Assembly: GCA_964448855.1 (NCBI GenBank)
Contig: CAYUXI010000002.1
Span: 150,816 to 214,815, forward strand
Reading direction: 5' to 3'
Length of the DNA stretch: 64,000 nt
Source: QAMX01 sp964448855
GTDB taxonomy: Bacteria > Bacillota > Clostridia > Oscillospirales > QAMX01
Made by a program: the position numbers and the translations under genes
Notes under the pieces: generated by a model
Told to the model about the DNA's origin: nothing
What the model saw: the letters and a program-made list of their open reading frames with translations, nothing else
Database searches by the model: none
Shown: positions 9,601 to 16,774 of the stretch, in pieces
Numbering within the stretch: position 1 is the stretch's first letter
How the letters are laid out: the number at the start of each line of letters is the position of its first letter

Positions 9601-10399
9601 TTCTGTCAGCATACAGTGTCGAATAATCCACATTGGAAAGTGTAAGAATGGTGTAAAAAGACCACGGATAGAAGGCCTGGTTGGCTACTGTGCCGTACCA
9701 CGCGTATCTGCTGTCCGGATTCACAGGATACCCGTCCTGATGGACGATTTCCCAGGCATAACCTTCCCCCGTCCAGCTGTCAGGGGGAGTTTCAAGTCCG
9801 ATGCTTGATCCGATTCGAAATGTCACCTGACGACCCTCGTTCGTGCCTTGGATGTCGGGACTCGAAAAGAAGACAGTTGCGCTGGCCAGGCCGCTTTCGG
9901 TAAGCTCTTTGGAGGTGGCGGTGTTGGTGATGGTGCCGCCGGAGGCCACATACACGCTGTTATCTTTGGCGACCACACCGCCGTTTGCAACAAACGTGCC
10001 GCCGGAAGCCACATACACGCCGCTACCGTTGGTCGCTTTCCCGCCGGTGATCACGCCGCCATGGATGGTCTCGCCGTCAACCGTGTTCGATTTGGTCGGG
10101 TTGCTGTCAATGAGCGTCAACGTCCCGCCGTTTTGGACCTTGATGACCGAATCGTTCCCGGTCATTTTCAGCACATGGCCGTCCAAATCGAGCGTGACGG
10201 TGCCGGTCACCACAATGCTCGTCGAAAGATTGACATCTCCCGCCAGATAATAGGTGCCACCGGACAGTGTGGTGGAGGACGCGGTCAGTGCTGTCCTGCC
10301 AGAATCCGATGCAACAGCCGCGGCCGGAAGCTGCGTGACCGGCAGAAGCGCCAGAACCATGCACAAAACCAGCAGACAACTGGAGATTCTCTGTTTCAT
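6638..10399 (-). CDS. SLH-domain repeat adhesin
   Basis: A 1253-aa secreted surface protein. Signal peptide (residues 1-29, CLLVLCMVLALLP). Residues ~30-380 contain two copies of a beta-helix-like unit (LDLNGHVLKMTGNDSVIK). Residues ~380-490 hold five 24-residue repeats (SATKGGGV..SGFVMNGGSI), probably a right-handed beta-helix. Residues ~618-990 carry about five Listeria-Bacteroides/InlB-type repeats (FTLIAPTKAGYTFEGW, YTANWEE). Residues 1074-1253 are three SLH domains that bind secondary cell-wall polymer. The likely role is attachment to host or neighbouring cells. AAAGGG lies 11 nt before the ATG at 10399, where the signal peptide begins; the upstream in-frame extension is not used. Internal DNA duplications point to recent repeat expansion. 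Confidence 0.85.
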   Translation of the reverse strand: MKQRISSCLLVLCMVLALLPVTQLPAAAVASDSGRTALTASSTTLSGGTYYLAGDVNLSTSIVVTGTVTLDLDGHVLKMTGNDSVIKVQNGGTLTLIDSNPTKSNTVDGETIHGGVITGGKATNGSGVYVASGGTFVANGGVVAKDNSVYVASGGTITNTATSKELTESGLASATVFFSSPDIQGTNEGRQVTFRIGSSIGLETPPDSWTGEGYAWEIVHQDGYPVNPDSRYAWYGTVANQAFYPWSFYTILTLSNVDYSTLYADRKIQSLKKSNLDNGTLSLELGKSYKLEEDISISSAITTILSENQAAIVLDLNGHVLKMTGNDSVIKTSNTLLMLIDSDPTKSNTVDGKTISGGVITGGKAAGGGDDDDDGGGGVHSTNGIFVMNGGSIVNCSATKGGGVWTNTNFVMNGGSIVNCSATNGGGVLSTSGFVMNGGSISGCSATKGGGVLSTSGFVMNGGSISGCSATNGGGVYSEDGFVMNGGSISSDVFLEYTSQLSDPFTMNGGVIGDPNSPVSLQVDGSVKISNTAADSTTICYCSSFPSTNNLAPDNYLVTFKNGSSTYAYEVVKKDGKAVEVPITEAGYVWYNGDKPFDFGSTVTKHLTLTKTARSYTITYDLDGGTEPNPANPTTYTIESEAFTLIAPTKAGYTFEGWTGTDLTGYMMSVVISKNSTGNRSYKANWEEKSNYTVDFHSEGGTYVTPKTRVKWTDKVLDKVKTTREGYEFKDWTYNGTAVGTNATYGSLVPDDDKTSITLTASWTPVTYTITYEDCPDDTGNPTSYTIESDDITLIEPTKAGYTFDGWTFEGQATPQKEVTIKKGNTGHKVYTANWTAIEYNISYDLDGGTEPNPANPTTYTIESETFTLIAPTKAGYTFKGWTGTDLTGCMMSVVISKNSTDDRSYTANWEENHDYKVVFDAKGGTDVTTKTNVKWTDRVLDGVEHPRRVDWEFKGWTLNGQPVTAESTYGELVGDEHDDVMSITLTAEWLYAPACSFIEATAGEGGSISPAGFSVVLDGNDKTFTITADSGYLIADVLVDGESVGAVSTYTFTDVRVDHTIEAKFELVQFEDCTEDDWFYPDIIYVAANGIMRGTGSGEFSPDVLTTRGMLVTMLYRLDGEPEVSGSCRFSDVQAGSYCEAAVIWASENGIVNGYDNGLFGTNDAITREQLAVILYRYAEFKGLDVSAGEDTDLLSYSDASETAGYALPAMKWMCGVGILHGNDNNQLMPKGSATRAEVAAILHRFCENILK
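7664..7876 (-). repeat. About 213-bp duplicated segment, copy 1
   Basis: Almost identical to 8336-8547. It encodes one InlB-type repeat unit, including ISKNSTDDRSYTANWEE in reverse order along the plus strand and EPNPANPTTYTIESETF. Only scattered single-base differences separate the copies, so the duplication is recent or is being homogenised. Confidence 0.85.
8336..8547 (-). repeat. About 212-bp duplicated segment, copy 2
   Basis: Second copy of the 7664-7876 unit in the same reading frame and orientation. Recombination between the copies would delete or add about 670 bp (224 codons) in frame. Confidence 0.85.
8925..9270 (-). repeat. 72-bp in-frame tandem repeats, about 5 copies
   Basis: The core CTGCCGCCGTTCATGACGAA recurs about every 72 bp (near 8937, 9009, 9081, 9153 and 9225). 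Each unit encodes 24 residues with FVMNGGSI and a SATKGGG or SATNGGG link. Neighbouring units are nearly identical at the DNA level, which favours slippage. A short GTC/GAC triplet run (about 9276-9297) next to the array encodes an acidic GGDDDDDGGGG stretch. Confidence 0.9.
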
Positions 10400-10565
10400 A
10401 AAACCATTCACCCTTTCTCTCCGCACGGATTCCCGTGTGGATGTTTGCCTCCGGCGCAATTCGCGGCACCGGAGAATTGCCTGTCGGTGCGTCTGTTCCG
10501 CACCGAGCGTTTGCCCTTCGGCGCATCGTTGGTACGCCTAAGTTTTATTGATACTTCGCTAAACC

Positions 10566-10594
10566 GATTATATCATAGCTGACGATCAATTGCA
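10566..10594 (-). promoter_or_regulatory. Sigma-A promoter of the SLH adhesin cluster
   Basis: On the minus strand TTGCAA, a 17-nt spacer and TATAAT. It lies about 165 nt upstream of the adhesin ATG, leaving a long leader (10400-10565) in which I see no recognisable riboswitch. Confidence 0.7.
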
Positions 10595-10665
10595 ACGGGG
10601 ACAGCGCAAAAAACAGAATTTTTTTTCGAATGCCAGCCGTCGAACGCTGCCCGGCTGGCGCTCTC

Positions 10666-10706
10666 CGAAAAACAGCGGGTGCAGAGGCTTGCACCTCCGC
10701 ACCCGC
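10666..10706 (-). terminator. Rho-independent terminator after the DUF2975-like gene
   Basis: GCGGGTGC...GCACCCGC hairpin on the minus strand with a closing loop of about 16 nt and a T-rich tail (TGTTTTTC), 13 nt beyond the stop codon at 10719. Confidence 0.85.
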
Positions 10707-10718
10707 CGAAAAATCCGG

Positions 10719-11267
10719 TCAGGAGAGCGTTGGATGGTCCGATGCCTGTAGCTCCGCACCGTACCGGCAGAGCAGGGAGGTCACGATGAAGACAACACCC
10801 AGCCAGACATGCTGATACCCGTCGATGGCGATCAGCTCCACGTTCGCCATGAAATGCGCGATGACCTCCTGCGCGACCTGCGCCAGAACGAGCGCCACGA
10901 TGGGAATCCAGATGCACGAAATCCCCAGATGCAGCAGCTCCTTCGCGCCGTCCGCCGTAAACGGCGTCCCGGCCTGCAGCTCATGGTCAAAGTAACGGCA
11001 CGCCATCTGCGCGACAAAGAATTCGCCGATGCAGAGAATCGCGCCGACAGCAATCGCCGCCCAGATCGTCCCCGTGTAAACACCGGCCTCGGTAGACAGG
11101 ATGCTTTCCAGCGTCCGCCCACCGATCTTGACCACCCGCAGGGCAAATAGCATGGCAAGACTGCCCACCGCGCAGCCGATCACGCCGATCACACAGCAGA
11201 CGGTGACGATTTTGCTGAAAATTTTGCCGATTTTGGAAAGCGTTTGAATGGTTTTCAGTGTTTTCAT
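10719..11267 (-). CDS. DUF2975-like four-helix membrane protein
   Basis: A 182-aa integral membrane protein with four predicted transmembrane segments (about residues 20-45, 68-88, 112-132 and 152-170). Between helices 2 and 3 is YFDHELQAGTPFTADGAKELLHLG, here split as HELQAGTPFT and GAKELLHLG, which is typical of DUF2975-type proteins. Their biochemical role is unknown; relatives are often coded next to small HTH regulators, which I do not see here. The ATG overlaps the stop of the upstream kinase gene by 4 nt (11264-11267), so the two are translationally coupled. A strong terminator follows. Confidence 0.55.
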   Translation of the reverse strand: MKTLKTIQTLSKIGKIFSKIVTVCCVIGVIGCAVGSLAMLFALRVVKIGGRTLESILSTEAGVYTGTIWAAIAVGAILCIGEFFVAQMACRYFDHELQAGTPFTADGAKELLHLGISCIWIPIVALVLAQVAQEVIAHFMANVELIAIDGYQHVWLGVVFIVTSLLCRYGAELQASDHPTLS

Positions 11268-11737
11268 GCTTCTTCTCCTAACATGGTCAAAATCTGCTCC
11301 ACAGCCTCCTCGGCAGAGGCCGCATCCGTATTCACGCGCAAATCGTGTGGCTGATTGTCAAATTGCCCGTATTTCCGTTCCAGCATGGTGGCAACCGGTG
11401 CGGGCAGGTTCCCGCGTAGCCGCAGGGCAAAGCGAGATTGAATGGTCGCCAGACTGGCTACCACCAGCACCCGAACACTGTCCTCCGGCAGCAGCGCAAG
11501 CTGCGCCGGTTCGGAAATGACATAAATATATGTTTCGCTGCCGCACAGCTTCTCTCGGAATAGGGCAGTGGCCAAACTTTCACTCTTGGCCAGGCGCAAG
11601 TAGTCCTTTCCGCTGTAGACCTCCGCCGACAGCCGCGGAGCCAGTAGCTCGGCAATAGTTGATTTCCCTGTGCAACTGTCACCAAATATCGCAATAACGA
11701 TTGATAAACCCTTCCTTCTATCTGAATTTGTTGTCAG
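11264..11737 (-). CDS. P-loop nucleotide kinase-like protein with non-standard start
   Basis: About 157 aa. The N-terminal IVIAIFGDSCTGKSTIAELL is a beta-strand, Walker A and helix of a small nucleotide kinase-like NTPase (adenylate/cytidylate kinase superfamily). A helical lid-like part (YLRLAKSESLATALFREK) and RLRGNLPAPV follow. The substrate is unknown. No ATG, GTG or TTG precedes the P-loop in frame: a TGA at 11747-11749 closes the frame and the only candidates are CTG at 11737 and ATC at 11701, the latter 8 nt after AGAAGGAAGG. A start at the TTG at 11599 would remove the P-loop. So it uses a rare start, has lost its start codon, or contains a sequencing error. Confidence 0.55.
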   Translation of the reverse strand: MTTNSDRRKGLSIVIAIFGDSCTGKSTIAELLAPRLSAEVYSGKDYLRLAKSESLATALFREKLCGSETYIYVISEPAQLALLPEDSVRVLVVASLATIQSRFALRLRGNLPAPVATMLERKYGQFDNQPHDLRVNTDAASAEEAVEQILTMLGEEA

Positions 11738-11807
11738 TCGTTCCGCTCAGAATACGGCGGGGGACTGCTGTGTTTATGGTGCGGTGCCTTCAAATCTGCT
11801 CCACGGC

Positions 11808-12494
11808 CTATTGAATCTCGGTGCCGCCGAACAGGCACAGCCCGCGGATGACGAGCGTTCGATGCGTCTCCGGTGAAGCGGCTCGAACGCGGCGGTCGCT
11901 GATGCCGCCGAAGATGCAGGACGCTTCATTCCGGATGACCACGTCCTCCGGCACGAGCAGCTTCACCCCGCCGAAAATGCAGGACACCTGCACGACGCTT
12001 GCCTGCGTGATGTCCGCGTTCCGCAGATTGCAGGTCGCCCCGCCGAAGATGGAGGACACCTTTGCGACGGTCAGCGCTTCGCCGCCGAAATCGGTACGCG
12101 CTTCGCAGAAAAACGCCGTCACCTTCTGGGACGCTGCAACGTGTGCCGGTTCGTCAGGCTCTGCAAGAGGGTGGACGGCCTTGACGATCAGCTTGAAGCC
12201 GAGCAGGATCACGAGGACGGGCACCATGATTTTTCCGGACATGGCGTAGCTGAAAACGCCCCGCGCCGCTAAAAGCAGCAGCACGCCGACCGCCAGCCCG
12301 AACAGACTGAACAGCTTGTCGCGGCTGGTGAACACCCCGCTCAGGCACGGCAGAATGATGAACAGCGTCCACCAGCCGTCCAGCGAGATGGCAGTGTCGG
12401 TCACGCCGAACAGATTCAGAATGTACAGCACGCCGCACGCGACGAGCAGGGCACCGAGCACGATGCCGAAAAAGTGTCTGGGTTTGAGTGACAT
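11808..12494 (-). CDS. LiaF-like cell-envelope stress protein
   Basis: A 228-aa protein with three or four N-terminal transmembrane helices (residues ~8-110), of the LiaI/LiaF-like type. A soluble C-terminal domain has repeated beta-solenoid turns ending in FGG (KVSSIFGGATCN, QVSCIFGGVKLL, EASCIFGGISDR, RGLCLFGGTEI), the hallmark of the LiaF C-terminal domain. LiaF restrains LiaRS-type two-component systems sensing cell-wall antibiotics; no lia kinase gene is in view, so it may serve another system. AGGAGGT lies 4 nt before the ATG at 12494. A strong promoter with a palindrome in its spacer lies at 12553-12580. Confidence 0.75.
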   Translation of the reverse strand: MSLKPRHFFGIVLGALLVACGVLYILNLFGVTDTAISLDGWWTLFIILPCLSGVFTSRDKLFSLFGLAVGVLLLLAARGVFSYAMSGKIMVPVLVILLGFKLIVKAVHPLAEPDEPAHVAASQKVTAFFCEARTDFGGEALTVAKVSSIFGGATCNLRNADITQASVVQVSCIFGGVKLLVPEDVVIRNEASCIFGGISDRRVRAASPETHRTLVIRGLCLFGGTEIQ

Positions 12495-12552
12495 ACAGAC
12501 CTCCTGATTTAGAAAATACGTTTTGCAACGCTGATTCCGCAACGATGATTCT

Positions 12553-12580
12553 ATTATACACGTTTTCCGGAAAATGTCAA
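12553..12580 (-). promoter_or_regulatory. Strong promoter with palindromic spacer upstream of LiaF-like gene
   Basis: On the minus strand TTGACA, a 16-nt spacer and TATAAT, both hexamers perfect. The spacer contains the perfect 12-bp palindrome TTTTCCGGAAAA (12563-12574), a likely binding site for a repressor or activator. Confidence 0.75.
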
Positions 12581-12673
12581 TAGCCTCTGTGGAAAAAACG
12601 GGATTTTTTTGATACCGGCGAAGGCCGCACGCCGAGACCGCCAAAAGACGGTGCGAAAGCAGGGGATTGATGC

Positions 12674-12702
12674 TTGCAAAAAAGCCACAATCCTGCTATA
12701 CT
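12674..12702 (+). promoter_or_regulatory. Sigma-A promoter of secreted LRR gene
   Basis: TTGCAA, 17 nt, TATACT, ending 52 nt before the GTG at 12755. It is divergent from the LiaF promoter, about 95 bp away. Confidence 0.65.
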
Positions 12703-12754
12703 ATCCATAAACAGCTCCGGGAAAAATGCGAAGCGCTCAAAGGGGGAGGATTCT

Positions 12755-13957
12755 GTGAAAAAGCTGCTGTACCTGCTGCTCTGTGTCGCCATGCTGACCG
12801 CACCGGTCTGTGCGGCGGACGAATCGACAACCGCAGACCGCCCTGCTGCCAGCACCCGCGCCGCACAAGCCGCCGAAGTCAGCGTCGATATCGAGTGGGA
12901 CAGCCTTGTTTTCACGTATCACGCAGGCAGCGGAAGCACCTGGGATGCGCAGCGCCACTCCTATCAGTCGGCGGACGGCGGCTGGGCGGACGAAACCGCC
13001 ACCATCACCGTGACCAACCATTCCGATACCGCTGTGCTGGCCGGCTTTTCCTTCACGGGGAACAGCGGGATTCGCGGTACCTTCTCGAAATCGCACCTGA
13101 CGCTGCTTGCGGCGGACGATGCGGCCACCACACAGTTTGGCATCGACCCCGACAGCGACGCCATCACTGCAGACGGCTCGCTCGGACAGATTACGGTGGA
13201 GCTTCAGCCGATGGCAACGGCCACGGATGCGGAGACGCTGGAGCGCGTGATGACGGATTGGCTCGACAGCGGCGCAACGGAGCTGGCCATTCTGCTGCCG
13301 CCGGACGCGGATGCATCGATGCTGTCCACGCTGACGGCGCAGCTGAACCGGTTTCCAAAGGCGGTGAGCCTGACGCTCGCCGGCATCGCGGAGCTTGCGG
13401 AATCTGCCTTCACGGGCTGCAAAAAGCTCCGCACCATCACGCTACCGGACGCGATTGCCGTGAATGGCTGGACATTTCAACAGTGTACCGCGCTGGAATC
13501 CGCGCAGCTGCCGTGCGTCCGGATCGTCGGAATGCGCGCTTTTGAAGGCTGCACCAAGCTGACCACCGTTGACCTGCCCCGTGCGGAAACGGTCGGAGAA
13601 TATGCGTTTGCCACCTGCACAAAGCTGACGGCAATCGATTTGCCGTGCGCCGCTGAAATCGGCGAATATACGTTTTCTGCCTGCTATGCGCTGCCGGAAA
13701 TCACAGTGCCCTGCCTGACAAGCATCCCGAACGGGCTCTTTTACGATTGCCGCGTCCTGACCTCCATCACGTTCGGAAGCGTGATCAACAGGGTGGGCAG
13801 CGGCTGGCTTGACGGCATTTCCACCAGCGAGGTCGTTCTGATCCTGCACCCCGAGCAGGGGAATCTCGGCAGCAAAACGACCCGCTTCGGCGAATACGGC
13901 ACGTTTGGCGGCCTGACATTCCGGGAAGTCCGGGTGGCGGAAGCGCCAAACAATTGA
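12755..13957 (+). CDS. Secreted BspA-type leucine-rich-repeat protein
   Basis: A 400-aa secreted protein. Signal peptide (LLYLLLCVAMLTAPVCA). Residues ~40-155 are the same domain as in the small secreted protein at 5287-5862 (VDIEWDSLVFTYHAG, TVTNHSD, AITADGSLG). Residues ~200-340 are six or so BspA/LRR_5 repeats (ESAFTGCKKLRTITLP, RAFEGCTKLTTVDLP, YAFATCTKLTAIDLP). LRR_5 proteins of gut bacteria are generally surface-binding; no anchor is visible here, so it may be released. The start is GTG at 12755 with GGGGAGGA 4 nt before it; the open frame upstream lacks a ribosome site and would spoil the signal peptide. Confidence 0.75.
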   Translation: MKKLLYLLLCVAMLTAPVCAADESTTADRPAASTRAAQAAEVSVDIEWDSLVFTYHAGSGSTWDAQRHSYQSADGGWADETATITVTNHSDTAVLAGFSFTGNSGIRGTFSKSHLTLLAADDAATTQFGIDPDSDAITADGSLGQITVELQPMATATDAETLERVMTDWLDSGATELAILLPPDADASMLSTLTAQLNRFPKAVSLTLAGIAELAESAFTGCKKLRTITLPDAIAVNGWTFQQCTALESAQLPCVRIVGMRAFEGCTKLTTVDLPRAETVGEYAFATCTKLTAIDLPCAAEIGEYTFSACYALPEITVPCLTSIPNGLFYDCRVLTSITFGSVINRVGSGWLDGISTSEVVLILHPEQGNLGSKTTRFGEYGTFGGLTFREVRVAEAPNN

Positions 13958-14017
13958 AGCATCAACACGATCAGCCGATTTTCGGCTGAAGTCTGAATCG
14001 AATGGAGAAAAACGACC

Positions 14018-14767
14018 ATGCAAAACAATGAAATCAGCCAGGCCGTGGCGTGGAATCCGTGGCACGGCTGCAAAAAAGTCAGCCCCGGCTGCAAAAACTG
14101 CTTCGTCTATAAAATGGACAGACGCTACGGACGCGATACCACCGTCATCACCAAAGGGAAGACCACCTATGAGCTCAAGGACAAGGACTGCCCGCTCGGC
14201 TCACTCGTCAAGCTCTGCTTCTCTTCGGACTTCTTCATTGAAGAAGCCGACGCATGGCGCGACGGCTGCTGGGATTTCATCCGTCGGAGAAAGGACTGCA
14301 CCTTCGTCACGACGACCAAACGCCCGGAGCGCATCGCCCAATGTGTCCCTGCGGACTGGGGGGACGGCTGGGAACACGTCCACATCAGCATTTCCATCGA
14401 GAATCAGGAGATGGCCGACAAACGCCTGACCGCGTTCCTGGCTGCACCGGTCGCACATCGGGAGGTGTTCTGCTCACCGCTGATTGCGCCCATTTCCCTT
14501 GGCAAATACCTGGATACCGGCCTGATTCGATGCGTCAATGTCGGCGGCGAGATGTCGCCGAAAAACGAGGTTCGCCCCATTCAGTGGGAGTGGGTGCGCG
14601 ACCTGTTCCTGGAGGCCAGAGCGCGCCACATCGAGTTCTATTTCCACCAGTGCGGCTCCATGTTCCTGCGTGACGGCGTGAATATCGGCAAATGGAACCT
14701 TAACGACCAAATCGCCCGCGCTGAAGAAATCCAGCACGAACTCGAGGAAATGTACCCCGAAGCATAA
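14018..14767 (+). CDS. DUF5131 (phage Gp37/Gp68) family protein
   Basis: A 249-aa cytoplasmic protein of the DUF5131/Gp37Gp68 family. The N-terminus reads AWNPWHGCKKVSPGCKNC, with Cys18, Cys25 and Cys28 in a C-x6-C-x2-C arrangement that resembles a radical-SAM or metal site, and the body keeps family patterns (TTTKRPERI, FCSPLIAPI, GGEMSPKNEVRPIQWEWVRDL). The reaction is not known to me. It is common on phages and mobile elements and also in chromosomes, so its presence may mark transfer. GGAG lies 10 nt before the ATG. A TCAGCCGA/TCGGCTGA stem-loop (about 13972-13991) without a T run separates it from the LRR gene. Confidence 0.7.
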   Translation: MQNNEISQAVAWNPWHGCKKVSPGCKNCFVYKMDRRYGRDTTVITKGKTTYELKDKDCPLGSLVKLCFSSDFFIEEADAWRDGCWDFIRRRKDCTFVTTTKRPERIAQCVPADWGDGWEHVHISISIENQEMADKRLTAFLAAPVAHREVFCSPLIAPISLGKYLDTGLIRCVNVGGEMSPKNEVRPIQWEWVRDLFLEARARHIEFYFHQCGSMFLRDGVNIGKWNLNDQIARAEEIQHELEEMYPEA

Positions 14768-14869
14768 AACAACACATCGGCGATGGCCGAAACCAATCCA
14801 GTCAACAAAAAACGGCTGCCGCGAGGCAACCGCTTTCGGAATTTTCGGTTTTTATGGAGGACAGGGACT

Positions 14870-16027
14870 ATGAGAAGCTTTCTGATGCTGCCGATTCTGC
14901 TCTGCGTGCTGGGCGGAACGGGTTACTATCTGGCACGCCGACTCCACCGCGGAATCGCGTCGTTCGCTCCGACCGTCCACTTCTGGCCGGTGCTGCTCGG
15001 TGTGGGCGTGCTGCTGATTCTTCTCATCCTGAGCTTTGCACGGTCGCTGCTCCCGTTCCCAGCGGCGATTCGACACGTGCTCGGTGTGATCGGTGCCGCC
15101 TGCATGGGCGTCGCCCTGTATGGCCTCCTCTATACCGTGGCGGCCGATCTGCTGCTGCTCGTGCCGCGACTCCTGAAGCTCCCGTTCGTCGCGCACCGGC
15201 TTTTCAATGGCTTTGTGGCGCTCGCTGTGGTGATTGGAACGCTTGCCACTTGCTTCGGCGGCTATCTCCGCGCCAATCAGGTGAAGCACGTCGCCTATAC
15301 CGTCGAATTGCAGGGCAAACAGGAGCTTGATGACCTGCGCGTGGTCATGATCAGTGACCTGCACCTGGGCGCAGTCGGTTCGGAAGGCCGACTGAAAAAG
15401 GTGGTCGCAGCCATCAATGCGGAGCAGCCGGACGTCGTCTGCATCGCGGGAGATTTCTTCGACACCGATTTTGGCGCGATTCAGAATCCGGATGCGGCAC
15501 TGACAACCCTGCATGAACTCCGCGCCACCTATGGCGTGTACGCCTGCCTCGGCAACCATGACGGCGGCGCAACCTTCCCACAGATGGTGGACTTTCTGGA
15601 GCGGGCGAACATCCGCCTCCTGGCCGACGAAAGCGTGGTCGTTGATCAGCGGTTCGTCCTGGTGGGTCGGCTCGATGCATCCGCCATCGGTGGCTATGGC
15701 GATCAAACGCGCAAGCCGCTTTCCGACGTCCTGCACACAGAGGATGCAGCGCTGCCGGTGATCGTGCTCGACCACAACCCGGCGCATATCGATGAGTACG
15801 GCGCGGACGTCGATCTGGTGCTCTGCGGACATACGCATCAGGGTCAGGTCTTTCCCGCCAATCTGCTCACCAAACGGATGTATACCGTCGATTACGGCGC
15901 GTATCGAAAGGATGCACAGAGCCCGCAGGTCATTGTCTCGTCCGGCGTCGGCAGCTGGGGAATGCCCCTGCGCGTCGGCACCCATTGCGAAATCGTCACC
16001 ATCTGCTTCCAAACCAGTCACTCGTAG
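14870..16027 (+). CDS. Membrane-bound calcineurin-like metallophosphoesterase
   Basis: A 385-aa protein. Three or four transmembrane helices (residues ~3-20, 42-62, 72-100, 110-135) are followed by a metallophosphoesterase domain with the metal ligands in order: SDLHLG, AGDFFDTD, LGNHDGG, a later His (VLDHNP) and CGHTHQGQ. This is the YkuE-like group of membrane-linked phosphoesterases; the substrate could be a phospholipid or UDP-sugar intermediate but is not known. GGAGGA lies 8 nt before the ATG at 14870; the longer frame from 14783 lacks a ribosome site. REP-like repeats begin right at its stop codon (16024). Confidence 0.8.
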   Translation: MRSFLMLPILLCVLGGTGYYLARRLHRGIASFAPTVHFWPVLLGVGVLLILLILSFARSLLPFPAAIRHVLGVIGAACMGVALYGLLYTVAADLLLLVPRLLKLPFVAHRLFNGFVALAVVIGTLATCFGGYLRANQVKHVAYTVELQGKQELDDLRVVMISDLHLGAVGSEGRLKKVVAAINAEQPDVVCIAGDFFDTDFGAIQNPDAALTTLHELRATYGVYACLGNHDGGATFPQMVDFLERANIRLLADESVVVDQRFVLVGRLDASAIGGYGDQTRKPLSDVLHTEDAALPVIVLDHNPAHIDEYGADVDLVLCGHTHQGQVFPANLLTKRMYTVDYGAYRKDAQSPQVIVSSGVGSWGMPLRVGTHCEIVTICFQTSHS

Positions 16028-16087
16028 GGCGGAAGTGTCCCCGCCACGCACAGCCTGAGTCGCAGCTTGTAGGGCGGGGGCTTGTTG
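16024..16087 (+). repeat. Two REP-like palindromic repeats before RAYT
   Basis: Two copies of a GTAGGGCGG-type element: 16024-16046 (GTAGGGCGG...CCCCGCCAC) and 16064-16087 (CTTGTAGGGCGGGGGCTTG). Each has the G-rich/C-rich dyad typical of REP elements mobilised by RAYT enzymes. The first overlaps the end of the phosphoesterase gene. Confidence 0.75.
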
Positions 16088-16134
16088 TCAAGAGTAACAT
16101 GGTCCACAACAGTGTAAGGACATGGAGTGCTTTG

Positions 16135-16653
16135 ATGGAACAGAAAAAAGAATGGCCAAAACGCAAACACCTACGCCTGAAACAGTACGATTACGGCACA
16201 ACAGGCGCATACTTTATCACTATTTGTACGCAAAATCGCAGATGCCTGTTCTCGCAGCTTGTAGGGCGGGGGCTTGCTCCCGCCGAGACTGTTTCAATTT
16301 GCAAGACTCGATTCGGAGAGATTGCAGAAAAACAACTCATCCTACTCGAAAACCGATTTCCACATCTGACGGTAGATCGATTTGTCGTGATGCCAAATCA
16401 TATTCATGTCATCTTGATTCTGAACGGCGAAACGGCGGGAGCAAGCCCCCACCCTACACTCACAGATATTGTTTGTGTATACAAATCGCTGACAACCAGA
16501 GCCTGTAAAAGGAACGGCTTGAACGGAAAATTGTTTCAAAGCTCATTTTATGAACACATCATCCGCAATCAGGAAGATTACGACCATACCGTGAAATACA
16601 TCGATGAAAACCCCACGCGCTGGTATGACGACGCTGAATATGCACCGGAATAG
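16135..16653 (+). CDS. REP-associated tyrosine transposase (RAYT)
   Basis: A 172-aa HUH single-strand transposase (Y1/REP family). It has the N-terminal RLKQYDYGTTGAYFITICT strand, the metal-binding HUH motif in VVMPNHIHVIL, and a C-terminal helix with the probable catalytic Tyr (NQEDYDHTVKYIDENPTRW). RAYTs process REP hairpins in single-stranded DNA. GGAG lies 7 nt before the ATG at 16135. The gene contains two REP-like elements in frame (16253-16285 and 16434-16458), encoding QLVGRGLAPAE and ETAGASPHPTL, extra segments that normal family members would not need. Whether the enzyme still works is unknown. Confidence 0.85.
   Translation: MEQKKEWPKRKHLRLKQYDYGTTGAYFITICTQNRRCLFSQLVGRGLAPAETVSICKTRFGEIAEKQLILLENRFPHLTVDRFVVMPNHIHVILILNGETAGASPHPTLTDIVCVYKSLTTRACKRNGLNGKLFQSSFYEHIIRNQEDYDHTVKYIDENPTRWYDDAEYAPE
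16253..16285 (+). repeat. REP-like element inside RAYT gene, forward
   Basis: CGCAGCTTGTAGGGCGGG followed by GGCTTGCTCCCGCC, matching the repeat at 16064-16087 over its first 20 bases or so. It lies in the coding frame of the transposase. Confidence 0.8.
16434..16458 (-). repeat. REP-like element inside RAYT gene, reverse
   Basis: Reverse-complement copy of the same element (GGCGGGAGCAAGCCCCCACC then CTACA). With 16253-16285 it forms an inverted pair about 150 bp apart, the usual REP-pair arrangement. Confidence 0.8.
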
Positions 16654-16692
16654 GAACACGCCAAATCTTCCCGCCACGCCCCCTTAACGCAC

Positions 16693-16733
16693 ACAAAACC
16701 CCGACAGACTTGCATCTGTCGGGGTTTGCTTTC
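16693..16733. terminator. Bidirectional terminator between RAYT and TetR genes
   Basis: AAACCCCGACAGA/TCTGTCGGGGTTT hairpin with a 6-nt loop, A-rich on the left and T-rich on the right, between two converging genes. Confidence 0.85.
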
Positions 16734-16774
16734 TGTGAATGGTGGCCAAAGCGCCCAGATCACAGTCCGAAGGC

